In this document: in pieces, positions 36,721-45,069 of the stretch
How positions within the stretch are numbered: the first letter of the stretch is position 1
Layout of the letters: each line of letters begins with the position of its first letter
NCBI GenBank assembly: GCA_913063435.1
Contig: CAJXYI010000011.1
Span: forward strand, 1-57,269
Direction: 5' to 3'
From: an uncultured Actinomycetales bacterium
GTDB lineage: Bacteria; Actinomycetota; Actinomycetes; S36-B12
Length of the DNA stretch: 57,269 nt
Position numbers and translations under genes: made by a program
Notes under the pieces: generated by a model
Databases searched by the model: none
Told to the model about the DNA's origin: nothing
What the model saw: the letters and a program-made list of their open reading frames with translations, nothing else

Positions 36721-38162
36721 ACGGCCGCGAGCGCGTCGAGGAAGCTCTTCGCCCAGTAGGCGACATCGTGGCGGGTCAGATGGGCGCGCATCGCAGCCAT
36801 TCGGCGACGTCGGTCGCCATCGGTCGTGCCGATCGCGGTCATGATGGCTTCCTTGACCGATTCCTGCGAGAACGGGTTGACCAACCATGCCTGGGGGAAT
36901 TCCAGGGCCGCACCGGCGAATTCGCTGAGGACGAGGGAGCCGTTGTCATCGACCTGACAGGCCACATACTCTTTTGCGACCAGATTCATGCCGTCGCGAA
37001 ACGGTGTGACCAGCATGACATCGGCAGCGACGTAGAACGCGACCAATTCCTCCCTCGGCAGCCCCGAATACATATAGCGCAGGGGCATTTCGCCGATGTC
37101 CCCCAGCGCTCCGGCGGCTCGCCCCACGAGGAGTTCGACGTCTTCACGCAGTCGTTGATATTCCTCAACCTGTTCGCGACTCGGTGTCGCGATCTGCATG
37201 AGCACGACAGTCCCCGGGTCGAGCATCTGGTCCTCGAGCAGTTCCACGAACGCACGAAGCCGCACATCGATGCCCTTGGTGTAGTCCATCCGGTCGACAC
37301 CGAGAAGCAGGAATTTAGGATCACCGAGTTCCTTGCGAATCTCTCGGGCACGTTGCTGAACCTCGGGAGTTCCGGCAAGTGAGGCATAGGAGGTGACATC
37401 GATGGAGATCGGGAACGCATCAACGCGCACCCGTCGACCTCCGTCGAGATCAACCCAGCCGCCCATATCCCGATCGAAGTTGTTCTCGATCTGCAGGAGC
37501 AGCGAGGCGACCTCGCAGAAATTCCCTGCGCCGAAAGGTGTCTGGAACCCGACGAGATCCGCCCCGAGCATGCCTTCGATGATGCGCTGTCGCCACGGCA
37601 GTTGGAGAAAGAGTTCCGCCGGCGGGAACGGGATATGCAGATAGAACCCGATGCGCAGATCCGGTCGCAGCGAGCGCAGCATCGACGGCACCAATTGCAG
37701 TTGGTAGTCATGCACCCACACGGTCGCACCGGGCGCAGCAACGGCTGCCGTTCGTTCCGCAAACAGCAGGTTGGCCTCGACGTAGGCGTTCCAGGTCTCA
37801 CGGTGATATTCCGGAGCGACGATGCGGTCGTGATACAGCGGCCACAGGGTCGAGTTCGAGAAACCCTCGTAATACTGCTCGACCATCTGCGCGGTAAGAG
37901 GGACATCGACGAGGTGGTAGGACTCCATCATGGCCGGTGGCGAGACGGGTCGTTCGTCCGTGGCGACCCCGGACCAACCGATCCACACGGCCTCACGCCC
38001 GGCGAGCACCGGCGCGAGCGCCGAAACCAATCCGCCGGGTGAGTCCGACCAGGTGATCGAGCCGTCGTCCTCGATCGTCGCATCGACCGGCAGCCTGTTG
38101 GCCACGACGACGAAGGAGGCAGCGTCGTCGCCGATCGGTTGAGGCTCACCACCGGGCTGCAT
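36717..38162 (-). CDS. otsA: Trehalose-6-phosphate synthase
   Basis: This 481-residue GT20 enzyme makes trehalose-6-phosphate from a nucleotide glucose and glucose-6-phosphate. Motifs are VVVANRLPVDA, SPGGLVSALAPVL, WIGWSG, VWVHDYQLQLVPSMLR, FYLHIPFPP, LLLGVDRMDYTKGID, and TPFRDGMNLVAKEYVACQ near the C-terminus. GGAGGAG lies 3 nt before the ATG. It leads a run with the CPBP protease and K+ channel. The phosphatase OtsB is not in the window. Confidence 0.96.
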   Translation of the reverse strand: MQPGGEPQPIGDDAASFVVVANRLPVDATIEDDGSITWSDSPGGLVSALAPVLAGREAVWIGWSGVATDERPVSPPAMMESYHLVDVPLTAQMVEQYYEGFSNSTLWPLYHDRIVAPEYHRETWNAYVEANLLFAERTAAVAAPGATVWVHDYQLQLVPSMLRSLRPDLRIGFYLHIPFPPAELFLQLPWRQRIIEGMLGADLVGFQTPFGAGNFCEVASLLLQIENNFDRDMGGWVDLDGGRRVRVDAFPISIDVTSYASLAGTPEVQQRAREIRKELGDPKFLLLGVDRMDYTKGIDVRLRAFVELLEDQMLDPGTVVLMQIATPSREQVEEYQRLREDVELLVGRAAGALGDIGEMPLRYMYSGLPREELVAFYVAADVMLVTPFRDGMNLVAKEYVACQVDDNGSLVLSEFAGAALEFPQAWLVNPFSQESVKEAIMTAIGTTDGDRRRRMAAMRAHLTRHDVAYWAKSFLDALAAV

Positions 38163-38207
38163 GACTCCTCCACCCTAGTGGCCGATCCGATCCCCACGGG
38201 CGCCCCG

Positions 38208-38213
38208 TAGACT
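38208..38213 (+). promoter_or_regulatory. -10 box of tRNA-Thr
   Basis: TAGACT ends 12 nt before the mature tRNA 5' end, an appropriate distance for a short 5' leader. Confidence 0.45.
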
Positions 38214-38225
38214 CTGGCTCCGCCC

Positions 38226-38300
38226 GCCCCTGTAGCTCAGTGGTAGAGCAACCGCCTTGTAAGCGGTAGGTCGTCAGTTCAATCCTGACCGGGGGCTCCA
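38226..38300 (+). tRNA. tRNA-Thr (anticodon TGT)
   Basis: A 75-nt cloverleaf with encoded CCA. Acceptor arms GCCCCTG and CGGGGGC pair with one G-T wobble. The D arm is GCTC...GAGC. The anticodon stem ACCGC/GCGGT encloses CTTGTAA with anticodon TGT at 38258-38260 (codon ACA, Thr). The T arm contains the usual GTTCAATC loop. Confidence 0.97.
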
Positions 38301-38339
38301 CCCATTCGAAAACCACCGCCTCGAGATCGCTCTGAGCGA

Positions 38340-38345
38340 TACGGT
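38340..38345 (+). promoter_or_regulatory. -10 box of DUF1801 fusion gene
   Basis: TACGGT lies 6 nt before the ATG at 38352. Confidence 0.4.
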
Positions 38346-38351
38346 CCCGCC

Positions 38352-38942
38352 ATGGCGGGCTCTAAGAGCGATACTGCATTCGATGCTGAAATCGCCGACC
38401 TGATCGGAGCATTTCCCGCCGCGCAGGCTCAAGCCCTCTCGACGCTCCGATCTACATTGCTTCGCCTACTCCCCGGCGCAGTCGAAATAGTCGCCTGGGG
38501 TATGCCGACGGTGAAAATCGGTACCGACCAGGTGCTGTCCTATTCCGGTTTCACCCAGCACAACAGTCTCTTTCCTGGGCCCGTTGTCGCAGCAGCTATC
38601 GCAACGGAGTTCCCTCACGTGACCACGACGAAGGGCACCGTTCATATCGATCGGGACAGACCGGCTCCGATCACGCTGGTGCGCCGCGCTGTCGCATTGC
38701 GCCTTGATGAGATCAACGCGTCCTATCCACGAGCCAACGGCAAGACCCGCAGGTACTACAGCAATGGCGTGACCGAGTACACCGGCAGCATTCGGAACGG
38801 GCAAATGCACGGTTACTGGGAGTGGTTCCGCCGTGATGGAACACGGAAAAGGTCGGGGAAATTCAAGGCCGGTGATCCGATAGGCGACTGGACCACCTAC
38901 GACACGAGTGGCCAACCCCACAAGGTCACACGAAAGGGCTAG
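38352..38942 (+). CDS. DUF1801 domain fused to YwqK/MORN-like repeats
   Basis: This 196-residue protein has an N-terminal DUF1801 (YdhG-like) domain at about 1-125: LSTLRSTLLRLLPGAVEIVAWGMPTVKIG, SGFTQHNSLFPGP and IDRDRPAPITLVRRAVALRLDE. The C-terminus has YwqK/MORN-like repeats, each with a turn of the type NG..HG.W..(YNGVTEYTGSIRNGQMHGYWE, FRRDGTRKRSGKFKAGDPIGDW). Such repeats occur in toxin-immunity and membrane-associated proteins. The combination is uncommon in my experience. The start follows TACGGT by 6 nt. It is convergent with the DUF2510 gene, sharing 4 bp at the stops. Confidence 0.75.
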   Translation: MAGSKSDTAFDAEIADLIGAFPAAQAQALSTLRSTLLRLLPGAVEIVAWGMPTVKIGTDQVLSYSGFTQHNSLFPGPVVAAAIATEFPHVTTTKGTVHIDRDRPAPITLVRRAVALRLDEINASYPRANGKTRRYYSNGVTEYTGSIRNGQMHGYWEWFRRDGTRKRSGKFKAGDPIGDWTTYDTSGQPHKVTRKG

Positions 38943-39241
38943 CGATTCACCACCCAGGCCAGGCCGAGGAACACGATCAGCAGAACTCCGAGCGTCCCGC
39001 CAGCCCACCACCAGGCGGCCGGAGAGGAGTTGAGGCCGCCTTGTTGGGCTGGGGGTTCATGCAGTGTCGAGGGTGCCTGCTCCATCGGCGGTACCGGCTG
39101 CGTCGGTTGCGTTTGCGGCATCGGGGGCAGCGGCGCGGACCCGACCTCAGGCGGATGCACCCATCCGGTCCATGCTGCACCATCGAAATAACGCCAACGG
39201 GTGGGCAGCCAAGGATCTGGATACCAGCCGGGCGGACTCAT
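38939..39241 (-). CDS. DUF2510 membrane protein
   Basis: This 100-residue protein has the short DUF2510 motif at the N-terminus (PPGWYPDPWLPTRWRYFDGA, AWTGWVHPP), then a Pro/Gln-rich disordered linker, and one C-terminal membrane helix (WWWAGGTLGVLLIVFLGLAWVV) with an outside-facing stub. It is common in actinobacteria, of unknown function. The ATG at 39241 is chosen for the upstream GGGGGG tract and because DUF2510 begins right after it. Confidence 0.82.
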   Translation of the reverse strand: MSPPGWYPDPWLPTRWRYFDGAAWTGWVHPPEVGSAPLPPMPQTQPTQPVPPMEQAPSTLHEPPAQQGGLNSSPAAWWWAGGTLGVLLIVFLGLAWVVNR

Positions 39242-39341
39242 CCCCCCATCATGCCTTCTCTCTCGAGCCGGGCGATACCGAGCATCGTCGGGTGTTCCCC
39301 AGACCGAGCATCGACCCGTGATCGATGTCAGACCGGATGCA

Positions 39342-39347
39342 TAGCGT
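39342..39347 (+). promoter_or_regulatory. Surviving -10 box of the DUF222 pseudogene
   Basis: TAGCGT lies 6 nt (CCGCTC) before an ATG at 39354, the apparent original start of the broken gene. Confidence 0.4.
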
Positions 39348-39353
39348 CCGCTC

Positions 39354-40279
39354 ATGGACGACTTCACGAACAACACCACTTCCGACAACTCCACTTCCGA
39401 CAACACCGCATCGGGTATCTATTCCTCGGATATGTCGGCAGCGTCGACTTCCCGGATGGTGTCGACCTCTCGGATCCGGCCGGATGGGCGTCATCTGCGC
39501 GCTGTCTCGTGGACCTGCCGGTGATCCGGTCGCACTTCGCCTCGGGGTCCCTGTCGTACTCGCAGGTGCGTGCACTGATTCGTGGTGCCGGGCTCATCCC
39601 CGAGGACGAATTGGTGGATCTCGCCCGTCACGCCACCGGTGCCCAGTTGGAGCGGCTCGTGCGTGCACTGCGCCGGGTTGCCTCCGATGAGGACGAGCAG
39701 GCCGCACAGGCGCGACAGCGCGCGCAGTGGCACGTCGATGATGACGGCAGTCTGGTGATCAGTGCCCGATTGTCGGGGGAGTGGGCTGCAGCATGGTTGG
39801 CCGCTCTGGAACAGGCCGAAGCCCAAGCCCGCGCCCAAACCGGCGGCCAGGTGACCCAGGCCGCGGTCATGGCGACCGTGGCTGGTCGGGCGATTTCCGC
39901 CCCGGCTGACATTGACGCCCCTGCACCGACGGTGGCGATCATCGCTGATCTCGAGGCCCTCACCGCAGCCACCGAACTGATCGAACAGGGCGCAGCCAAC
40001 CCAGCCGATGTTTCCGCGGAAAGCACGGCCGGTGTTTCCGCGGAAAGTCCCTCGAATGAGGCTGGCCCATCGATCCACTGGGAAACCACCGGCGCTGCAG
40101 CGTCGATCATCACCCTGGCCGCTGTGCTGCACCATGCCCAGATCGACCTCATCGCGCGCCTGAACGATGGAACCCTGGTCGATCTCGGGCGATCCCGGCG
40201 CCGGCCCTCAGCTCGCCTGGCCCGCACGGTGCTACGCCGTCGGCGTCCTGCTGCACGACCGACGGTGACGCGTACCGCC
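39354..40279 (+). pseudogene. DUF222 (HNH endonuclease-type) protein, broken at both ends
   Basis: The frame that begins at ATG 39354 (DDFTNNTTSDNS...) stops within 60 codons. From about 39450 another frame reads as a DUF222 core: DPAGWASSARCLVDLP, GSLSYSQVRALIRGAG, LARHATGAQLERLVRALRR, DDDGSLVISARLSGE and LNDGTLVDLGRSRRRPS. Most of the normal N-terminal domain is missing, and the sequence ends just before the HNH part, where the DHA2 transporter gene begins on the other strand. A frameshift with deletion near the start plus a 3' truncation explains this. Coordinates are approximate. Proteins of this family are multi-copy in actinobacteria. Confidence 0.75.
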
Positions 40280-41806
40280 TCACTCCTCCACACGAGAGAC
40301 GCGATCAGGGAAGCCACGCCAGGCCACCACCGCGCCGATCAGCGCCACGACCGATGCCACCGCGAGTGCGATGTCCATCCCCGAAACGAAAGCCTGCCCC
40401 GTCGCTACTCGAACCGGTTCGGCGAAACCTTCGGGAAGTTGGCGAATCGCGAGCGACGCAGAGGCGAGGGACTCACGGATCGACTCGATCACCGCAGCGG
40501 GCACGTCTGCGAGCGAATCCCCCGCCGCCGCGATGTCCGTATCGATCTGCGACCGATAGGACGCCGCGAGCACCGCCCCCAGCACCGCCACTCCCAGCGC
40601 CCCACCGAGTTCGCCCATGCCGTCGTTGACCGCAGAACCCAATCCAGCCCGCTCGCGTGGCACGCTCGCCAGAACCCCGTTCGTCGCCTGGGGAAGCACG
40701 AGCCCGAGGCCGAGTCCCATGAGCATCAAGCACGAACCCAGATGAAGATATGGCGAGTCGACGCCGAGGGGAACTGCCGCACCAAGGCCGATGGCGACAG
40801 CGAGCAATCCGATCACGACGGTTCGACGGGTCCCGATACGTGCGGCCAAACCCGGGCTGAGCAGCGACGCCACGAATAATCCGGCGGCACCGGGCAGCAC
40901 CGCGAATCCCGATTGCAGCGGGGTGAACCCTTGTACGAGTTGCAGGAACTGCGGCAGGAAGAACATCACGCCCATCAGCGCGAAATACACCAGTGCCACC
41001 GATGCGATCGCGACGACGAACAGTCGCTGACCGAACAGCGGCATGGGGAGCAGCGGCACCGGCGTACGCCGTTCCCAGAAGACGAAGCCGACCAGTGCGA
41101 TGACGGCAGTGACGGCCGCGGTCACCGTTGTCATCGAAATACCCTCATCCGGAACCTCGATGATCGTGACGACGAAGGCAACGAGTCCGATGCTGGACAG
41201 TGCGGCACCGATGAGGTCCAGTCGTGGTTTCGCAGGATCGGTCGATTCCGGTACGAATAGCAGCGCGAGGATGATCACGATCACTGCCAGGGGTGGGTTC
41301 ACCCAGAAGATGCTGCGCCAGTCTGCTACCGCCAAGAGCGCACCACCCAGGATCGGACCGAGACCCACCGCCGCACCGGCCACGGCCGCCCAGATTCCGA
41401 TCGCTCGCGCACGCTCGTTCCGGTCGGTGAACACCTGGGCGAGGATCGACAGGGTCGAGGGCATGATGAACGCTGCACCTATCCCCATCACGGCTCGGCA
41501 GGCGATCAAGGCCGAAGCGCTCGAGACGAGGCCCGCGGTGAACGAGGCGACCGCAAAGACGATCAAACCGAACAGCAGGGCGCGCCGGCGGCCGAAACGA
41601 TCACTCAAGGTGCCTGCGAGGAGCAGAGTGCCGGCGAACAGGACCGAATAGGCGTCCACCACCCACTGCAGTTCCGCGGTCGATGCTCCGAGGGATTCCT
41701 GCATACTCGGTAGGGCAACATTCACGATGGTGTTGTCCAGCGATATCAGTGCAAGGGCCCCGCCCAGGATCGCCAGGACCACATTGCGGCGGGGGGCACG
41801 TGTCAC
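40280..41806 (-). CDS. DHA2-family (EmrB/QacA-type) multidrug MFS exporter
   Basis: This 508-residue, 14-helix drug:H+ antiporter has motif D1 near helix 1 (LDNTIVNVALPSMQ), motif A GTLSDRFGRRRALLFG, and motif C GIWAAVAGAAVGLGPILGGAL. A periplasmic loop near the end (SYRSQIDTDIAAAGDSLADV ... GFAEPVRVATGQAF) is typical of the EmrB/QacA group. The substrate is unknown. The GTG at 41806 is chosen because TAGCCT lies 7 nt upstream. It is divergent from the DUF4032 pseudogene, and the two -10 boxes lie within 20 bp of each other. Confidence 0.92.
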   Translation of the reverse strand: MTRAPRRNVVLAILGGALALISLDNTIVNVALPSMQESLGASTAELQWVVDAYSVLFAGTLLLAGTLSDRFGRRRALLFGLIVFAVASFTAGLVSSASALIACRAVMGIGAAFIMPSTLSILAQVFTDRNERARAIGIWAAVAGAAVGLGPILGGALLAVADWRSIFWVNPPLAVIVIILALLFVPESTDPAKPRLDLIGAALSSIGLVAFVVTIIEVPDEGISMTTVTAAVTAVIALVGFVFWERRTPVPLLPMPLFGQRLFVVAIASVALVYFALMGVMFFLPQFLQLVQGFTPLQSGFAVLPGAAGLFVASLLSPGLAARIGTRRTVVIGLLAVAIGLGAAVPLGVDSPYLHLGSCLMLMGLGLGLVLPQATNGVLASVPRERAGLGSAVNDGMGELGGALGVAVLGAVLAASYRSQIDTDIAAAGDSLADVPAAVIESIRESLASASLAIRQLPEGFAEPVRVATGQAFVSGMDIALAVASVVALIGAVVAWRGFPDRVSRVEE

Positions 41807-41813
41807 GATCGGG

Positions 41814-41819
41814 AGGCTA
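41814..41819 (-). promoter_or_regulatory. -10 box of leaderless DHA2 exporter gene
   Basis: TAGCCT on the minus strand lies 7 nt before the GTG at 41806. Confidence 0.5.
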
Positions 41820-41827
41820 CCGACACC

Positions 41828-41833
41828 TAGTCT
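41828..41833 (+). promoter_or_regulatory. -10 box of DUF4032 gene
   Basis: TAGTCT lies 7 nt (GTATCGG) before the GTG at 41841. Confidence 0.5.
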
Positions 41834-41840
41834 GTATCGG

Positions 41841-42918
41841 GTGGGGCTCACGCTGACCGGTTCACCCGACGAACCCGATCTGCTGTTCCTGCCGTGGGAT
41901 GTGCCCCTGGAGGACTGGCCGCCCGATCTCGTTGTGTCACTGCCCCGCGGAATCTCGCGACACATCGTCCGCTTCGTTCAGGTGAACGACCGGGTTTATG
42001 CGATCAAAGAGGTCGAACAGCCCCTCGCCGAGCGGGAGTACCACCTGCTGTTCGACCTAAACCGCAGGGCCGTTCCTGCGGTCGAGCCCATCGGGGTCGC
42101 CTCGGGACGCACCGATGCCGATGGTGAGCCGCTCCCCGCCTGCCTGGTGACCCGGCATCTGCAGTTCTCGCTTCCCTACCGCGCACTGTTCTCCTCCACG
42201 CCGCGCGCAAGTACCGTCAACCGGCTCATGGACGCACTTGTCCTATTGCTCGTGCGCCTGCACCTCACGGGCTTCTCGTGGAACGACTGCTCGCTGTCCA
42301 ACACGCTGTTTCGTCGCGATGCCGGGGCATTCGCGGCCTATCTCGTCGATGCCGAAACCGGTGAGATGCACTCGCGGTTAACCGAAGGCCAGCGCCATCA
42401 CGACATCGATGTCGCGGCAGTGAATGTCACCGGAGAACTCATGGACCTCGAGGTCGGTGGGGCCCTGCATCCATCCATGGATCCGCTGACCCTGGGTGAT
42501 CAATTGCGGGATCGATACGCCGCGCTGTGGAATGAACTGACCGAGCCGCTTGCGATCGGCAGCGGCGAACGGTTCCTCCTCGACGCCCGCATCCGTCGAC
42601 TCAACGACCTCGGCTTCGACATCGCCGAATTGCAGGCCAGCCGCAGTGAGAACACCGTGCATGTGCAACCGAAGGTGGTTGACGCTGGTCACCACTCGAT
42701 TCGAATTCGTCGCGCAATCGATCCCCGACACCCTGCGCGGCAAGCTCGAACCCGCCGAGGTCTTCCACGAGGTGCTGGAGCATCAGTGGTTCGCGTCTGA
42801 GGCCGCCGGTCGTGATGTCGGCCTCGAAGCCGCACTCGAGGATTACCTGGAGACGGTCCTGCCGCACCGACGCGATGAAATGGCCATCCTCGGCGAGGCT
42901 GAACCAGTCGAGGACTAG
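41841..42918 (+). pseudogene. DUF4032 kinase-like protein, frame broken by an internal deletion
   Basis: From GTG 41841 the DUF4032 sequence is well preserved for about 285 codons: LPRGISRHIVRFVQVNDRVY, AIKEVEQPLAEREYHLL, FSLPYRALFS, DCSLSNTLFRRDAGAFAAYL, ARIRRLNDLGFDIAELQ and VHVQPKVVDAGHH. Right after that the frame turns to nonsense. The remainder of the family sequence continues in the +1 frame (IPDTLRGKLEPAEVFHEVLE, AAGRDVGLEAALEDYLE) to the stop at 42918. From memory of the family, about 50 residues that normally lie between these parts are missing, so an out-of-frame deletion near 42690-42720 is likely. An assembly error is possible. Confidence 0.75.
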
Positions 42919-42921
42919 GGT
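42916..42921 (+). promoter_or_regulatory. -10 box of leaderless antiporter gene
   Basis: TAGGGT (overlapping the TAG stop of the DUF4032 sequence) lies 7 nt before the ATG at 42929. Confidence 0.5.
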
Positions 42922-42928
42922 TCCGCGC

Positions 42929-44128
42929 ATGAGCGAAGGGGCCCTCGAGGTCGAGCTGTCCTCCCTGTTCGTGATCATCACCATCGCGGTCGTCGTCCCC
43001 ATTGCCATCCGATACCTGCGTATTCGGCTCGCCGAAGTGGTGCTGCTCATCATCGCCGGGATCGTCTTCGGCCCGGAGGTCCTCGACCTCATCACCGTCG
43101 ATCCGGCGATCGACCTCATCGGGCAATTGGGGCTGGGGTTCTTGTTCTTCCTCGCCGGCCTCGAACTCGAGCCCGCAGTCCTTCGCGGGCGCACCGGCAA
43201 GCTCGCAGGCACCGCCTGGGGGATATCACTCGCCATGGCTCTCGGTGTCTCCTACACGCTGCTCGCTTTCGGCATCGTGGATGAGGCGATCGGGTTCGCC
43301 ATCGTGCTCACGAGCACAGCGCTGGGCACTCTGCTGCCGGTCGTTCGTGACAACGGGGAACTGACCACTCCCTTCGGTCGCATGTTCATGGGTGCCGGTG
43401 CCTGGGGAGAATTCGGGCCGATCGTCGCCGTTTCCTTATTCTTGAGTACGCAGAACGCCTTCGCGGCCCTTCTCTCCCTCGCCGCGTTCAGCGTGGTGGC
43501 ACTCCTGATCGCTTTCATTCCTCACCGTTTTCGCGGCAAGGGATTCGAGAAATTTCTCGAGCAGAGCCATCACACCTCATCGCAGACTGCGGTGCGTATC
43601 ACCATGCTTCTGCTGATCGCTCTCCTTGCGATGGCTGCAGGTTTCGGCCTGGACATCGTCATGGGTGCCTTCATCGGTGGAGTCATACTGCGTCGGTTCC
43701 TTCCGCAGAATCAGGAGACCGCCCTGCAGTCGAAGGTGGAGGCGATGGGCTTCGGGTTCTTCATCCCGGTCTTCTTCGTACTCTCAGGCGTCAACCTGGA
43801 CATCAGGTCGATCCTGGAAAACCCCTGGCCGATGCTCGCGGTCTTCCTACTGCTCCTGATCGTCCGCGGCCTCCCGACGTTCCTGCTGTACCGCGGCGTG
43901 CTGCCGGACTTGCGCGATCGAACCCGACTCACCCTGTTCACCGCAACGGGGCTGCCCATCATCGTCGCGGTGACCTCCATCCAGGTGAAGGCCGGATTGA
44001 TGACCACCAACGATGCCGCCGAACTCGTCGCTGCCGGCACGCTATCGGTCATGGTCTTCCCACTCATCGCCTCGCTACTGCGTCGACGTGAGACTCCTCA
44101 GTCCGACCGCAGTGACGCGACCGCATAG
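42929..44128 (+). CDS. CPA2-family cation:proton antiporter (KefB/Na+-H+ exchanger type)
   Basis: This 399-residue integral membrane protein has about 12 helices with the CPA2 pattern: LLIIAGIVFGPEVL, LGLGFLFFLAGLELEPAVLRG, GFAIVLTSTALGTLLPVVRD, MGAGAWGEFGPIVAVSLF, IVMGAFIGGVILRRF, and GFGFFIPVFFVLSGVNLDI. There is no RCK/TrkA-N domain, so it is a short form. It probably exchanges K+ or Na+ for H+. The start is set by TAGGGT 7 nt upstream. Its last 31 bp overlap the convergent rlmB gene. Confidence 0.9.
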   Translation: MSEGALEVELSSLFVIITIAVVVPIAIRYLRIRLAEVVLLIIAGIVFGPEVLDLITVDPAIDLIGQLGLGFLFFLAGLELEPAVLRGRTGKLAGTAWGISLAMALGVSYTLLAFGIVDEAIGFAIVLTSTALGTLLPVVRDNGELTTPFGRMFMGAGAWGEFGPIVAVSLFLSTQNAFAALLSLAAFSVVALLIAFIPHRFRGKGFEKFLEQSHHTSSQTAVRITMLLLIALLAMAAGFGLDIVMGAFIGGVILRRFLPQNQETALQSKVEAMGFGFFIPVFFVLSGVNLDIRSILENPWPMLAVFLLLLIVRGLPTFLLYRGVLPDLRDRTRLTLFTATGLPIIVAVTSIQVKAGLMTTNDAAELVAAGTLSVMVFPLIASLLRRRETPQSDRSDATA

Positions 44129-45063
44129 AGCGCGATACCAGCAGCGACACTCGCATTCAATGATTCCGTGTCAGCCGCGATCGGAATCGACACCAGCAGA
44201 TCGCAGGTCTCACCCACAAGGCGACCCAGGCCCTGGCCTTCGGCTCCGATCACGACGATGAGTGGCCCTCTCGCCAATTCCGGGTCGAGGTCGACCAGTG
44301 AGGTTGCGCCATCTGCAGCAAGACCCACGACGAAATAGCCGGATTTCTTGGCCGCTGCGAGGGTGCGGGTGAGATTGGTGGCCTGGGCGACCGGGATGCG
44401 CGCTAAGGCGCCTGCGCTGGCCTTCCATGCTGATGCGGTCACACCGGCGGCTCGACGCTCCGGGAGGATCACACCACTCGATCCGAACGCTGCGGCCGAT
44501 CGAGCCACGGCTCCCAGGTTGCGGGGATCGGTGACACCATCCAATGCGATGAGAAGCGGCGCGGAAGGGGCACCCAGGGCCGAGTCGATCAGTTCCGCCG
44601 GATCGGCGTAGTCGTAGGGCGGGACGGACAGCAGCACCCCCTGGTGTGCTCCACCATCAGCGCTGCGATCGAGTTCGCCGCGGGTCACCTCCAGGATCGG
44701 CAGGTCGCGCTCGACTGCGAGTGCGACGGCTTCGCTGACACGGTCATCGGCGTCGATGTACTGCATCACGGTCAACGATGTCGCGGGGACTCCTGCGCGC
44801 AGGGCTTCCAGAACCGGATTGCGCCCGAAGAGGAGCTCCGTAGACCGCCCTGCGCTCGGTCGCGCAGGAGTCGGGCGCTTACCAGCGGACTTCGCTGCTG
44901 CCTTCGCGCGACGTGCCGCCGGGTGGCTGGTCCGCTCGGTTGCTTTGGGAGTTGGCCCTTTGCCTTTCAACGCCTTGCGACGTTGGCCACCGGAACCGAC
45001 GACCATGCCCTTCTTCGACCCGGACTTTCGCATTGCGCCACGGCGCTGACTGTTACCTGCCAT
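44098..45063 (-). CDS. rlmB: 23S rRNA 2'-O-methyltransferase RlmB (TrmH/SpoU family)
   Basis: This 321-residue SPOUT enzyme is expected to methylate G2251 of 23S rRNA. A basic N-terminal tail (residues 1-65, rich in Lys/Arg, typical of actinobacterial members) is followed by the substrate-binding domain (TELLFGRNPVLEALRAG) and the knotted methyltransferase domain with LIALDGVTDPRNLGAVARSA, VVIGAEGQGLGRLV and IPIAADTESLNASVAAGIAL. It lies 6 bp after the cysS stop, the usual actinobacterial order. Confidence 0.95.
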   Translation of the reverse strand: MAGNSQRRGAMRKSGSKKGMVVGSGGQRRKALKGKGPTPKATERTSHPAARRAKAAAKSAGKRPTPARPSAGRSTELLFGRNPVLEALRAGVPATSLTVMQYIDADDRVSEAVALAVERDLPILEVTRGELDRSADGGAHQGVLLSVPPYDYADPAELIDSALGAPSAPLLIALDGVTDPRNLGAVARSAAAFGSSGVILPERRAAGVTASAWKASAGALARIPVAQATNLTRTLAAAKKSGYFVVGLAADGATSLVDLDPELARGPLIVVIGAEGQGLGRLVGETCDLLVSIPIAADTESLNASVAAGIALYAVASLRSD

Positions 45064-45069
45064 CGCCGA

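Noticed and set aside
39041-40879. 612-codon plus-strand frame
   Set aside because: It joins antisense DUF2510, a DUF222 remnant and antisense DHA2 transporter sequence. Only the middle is biological.
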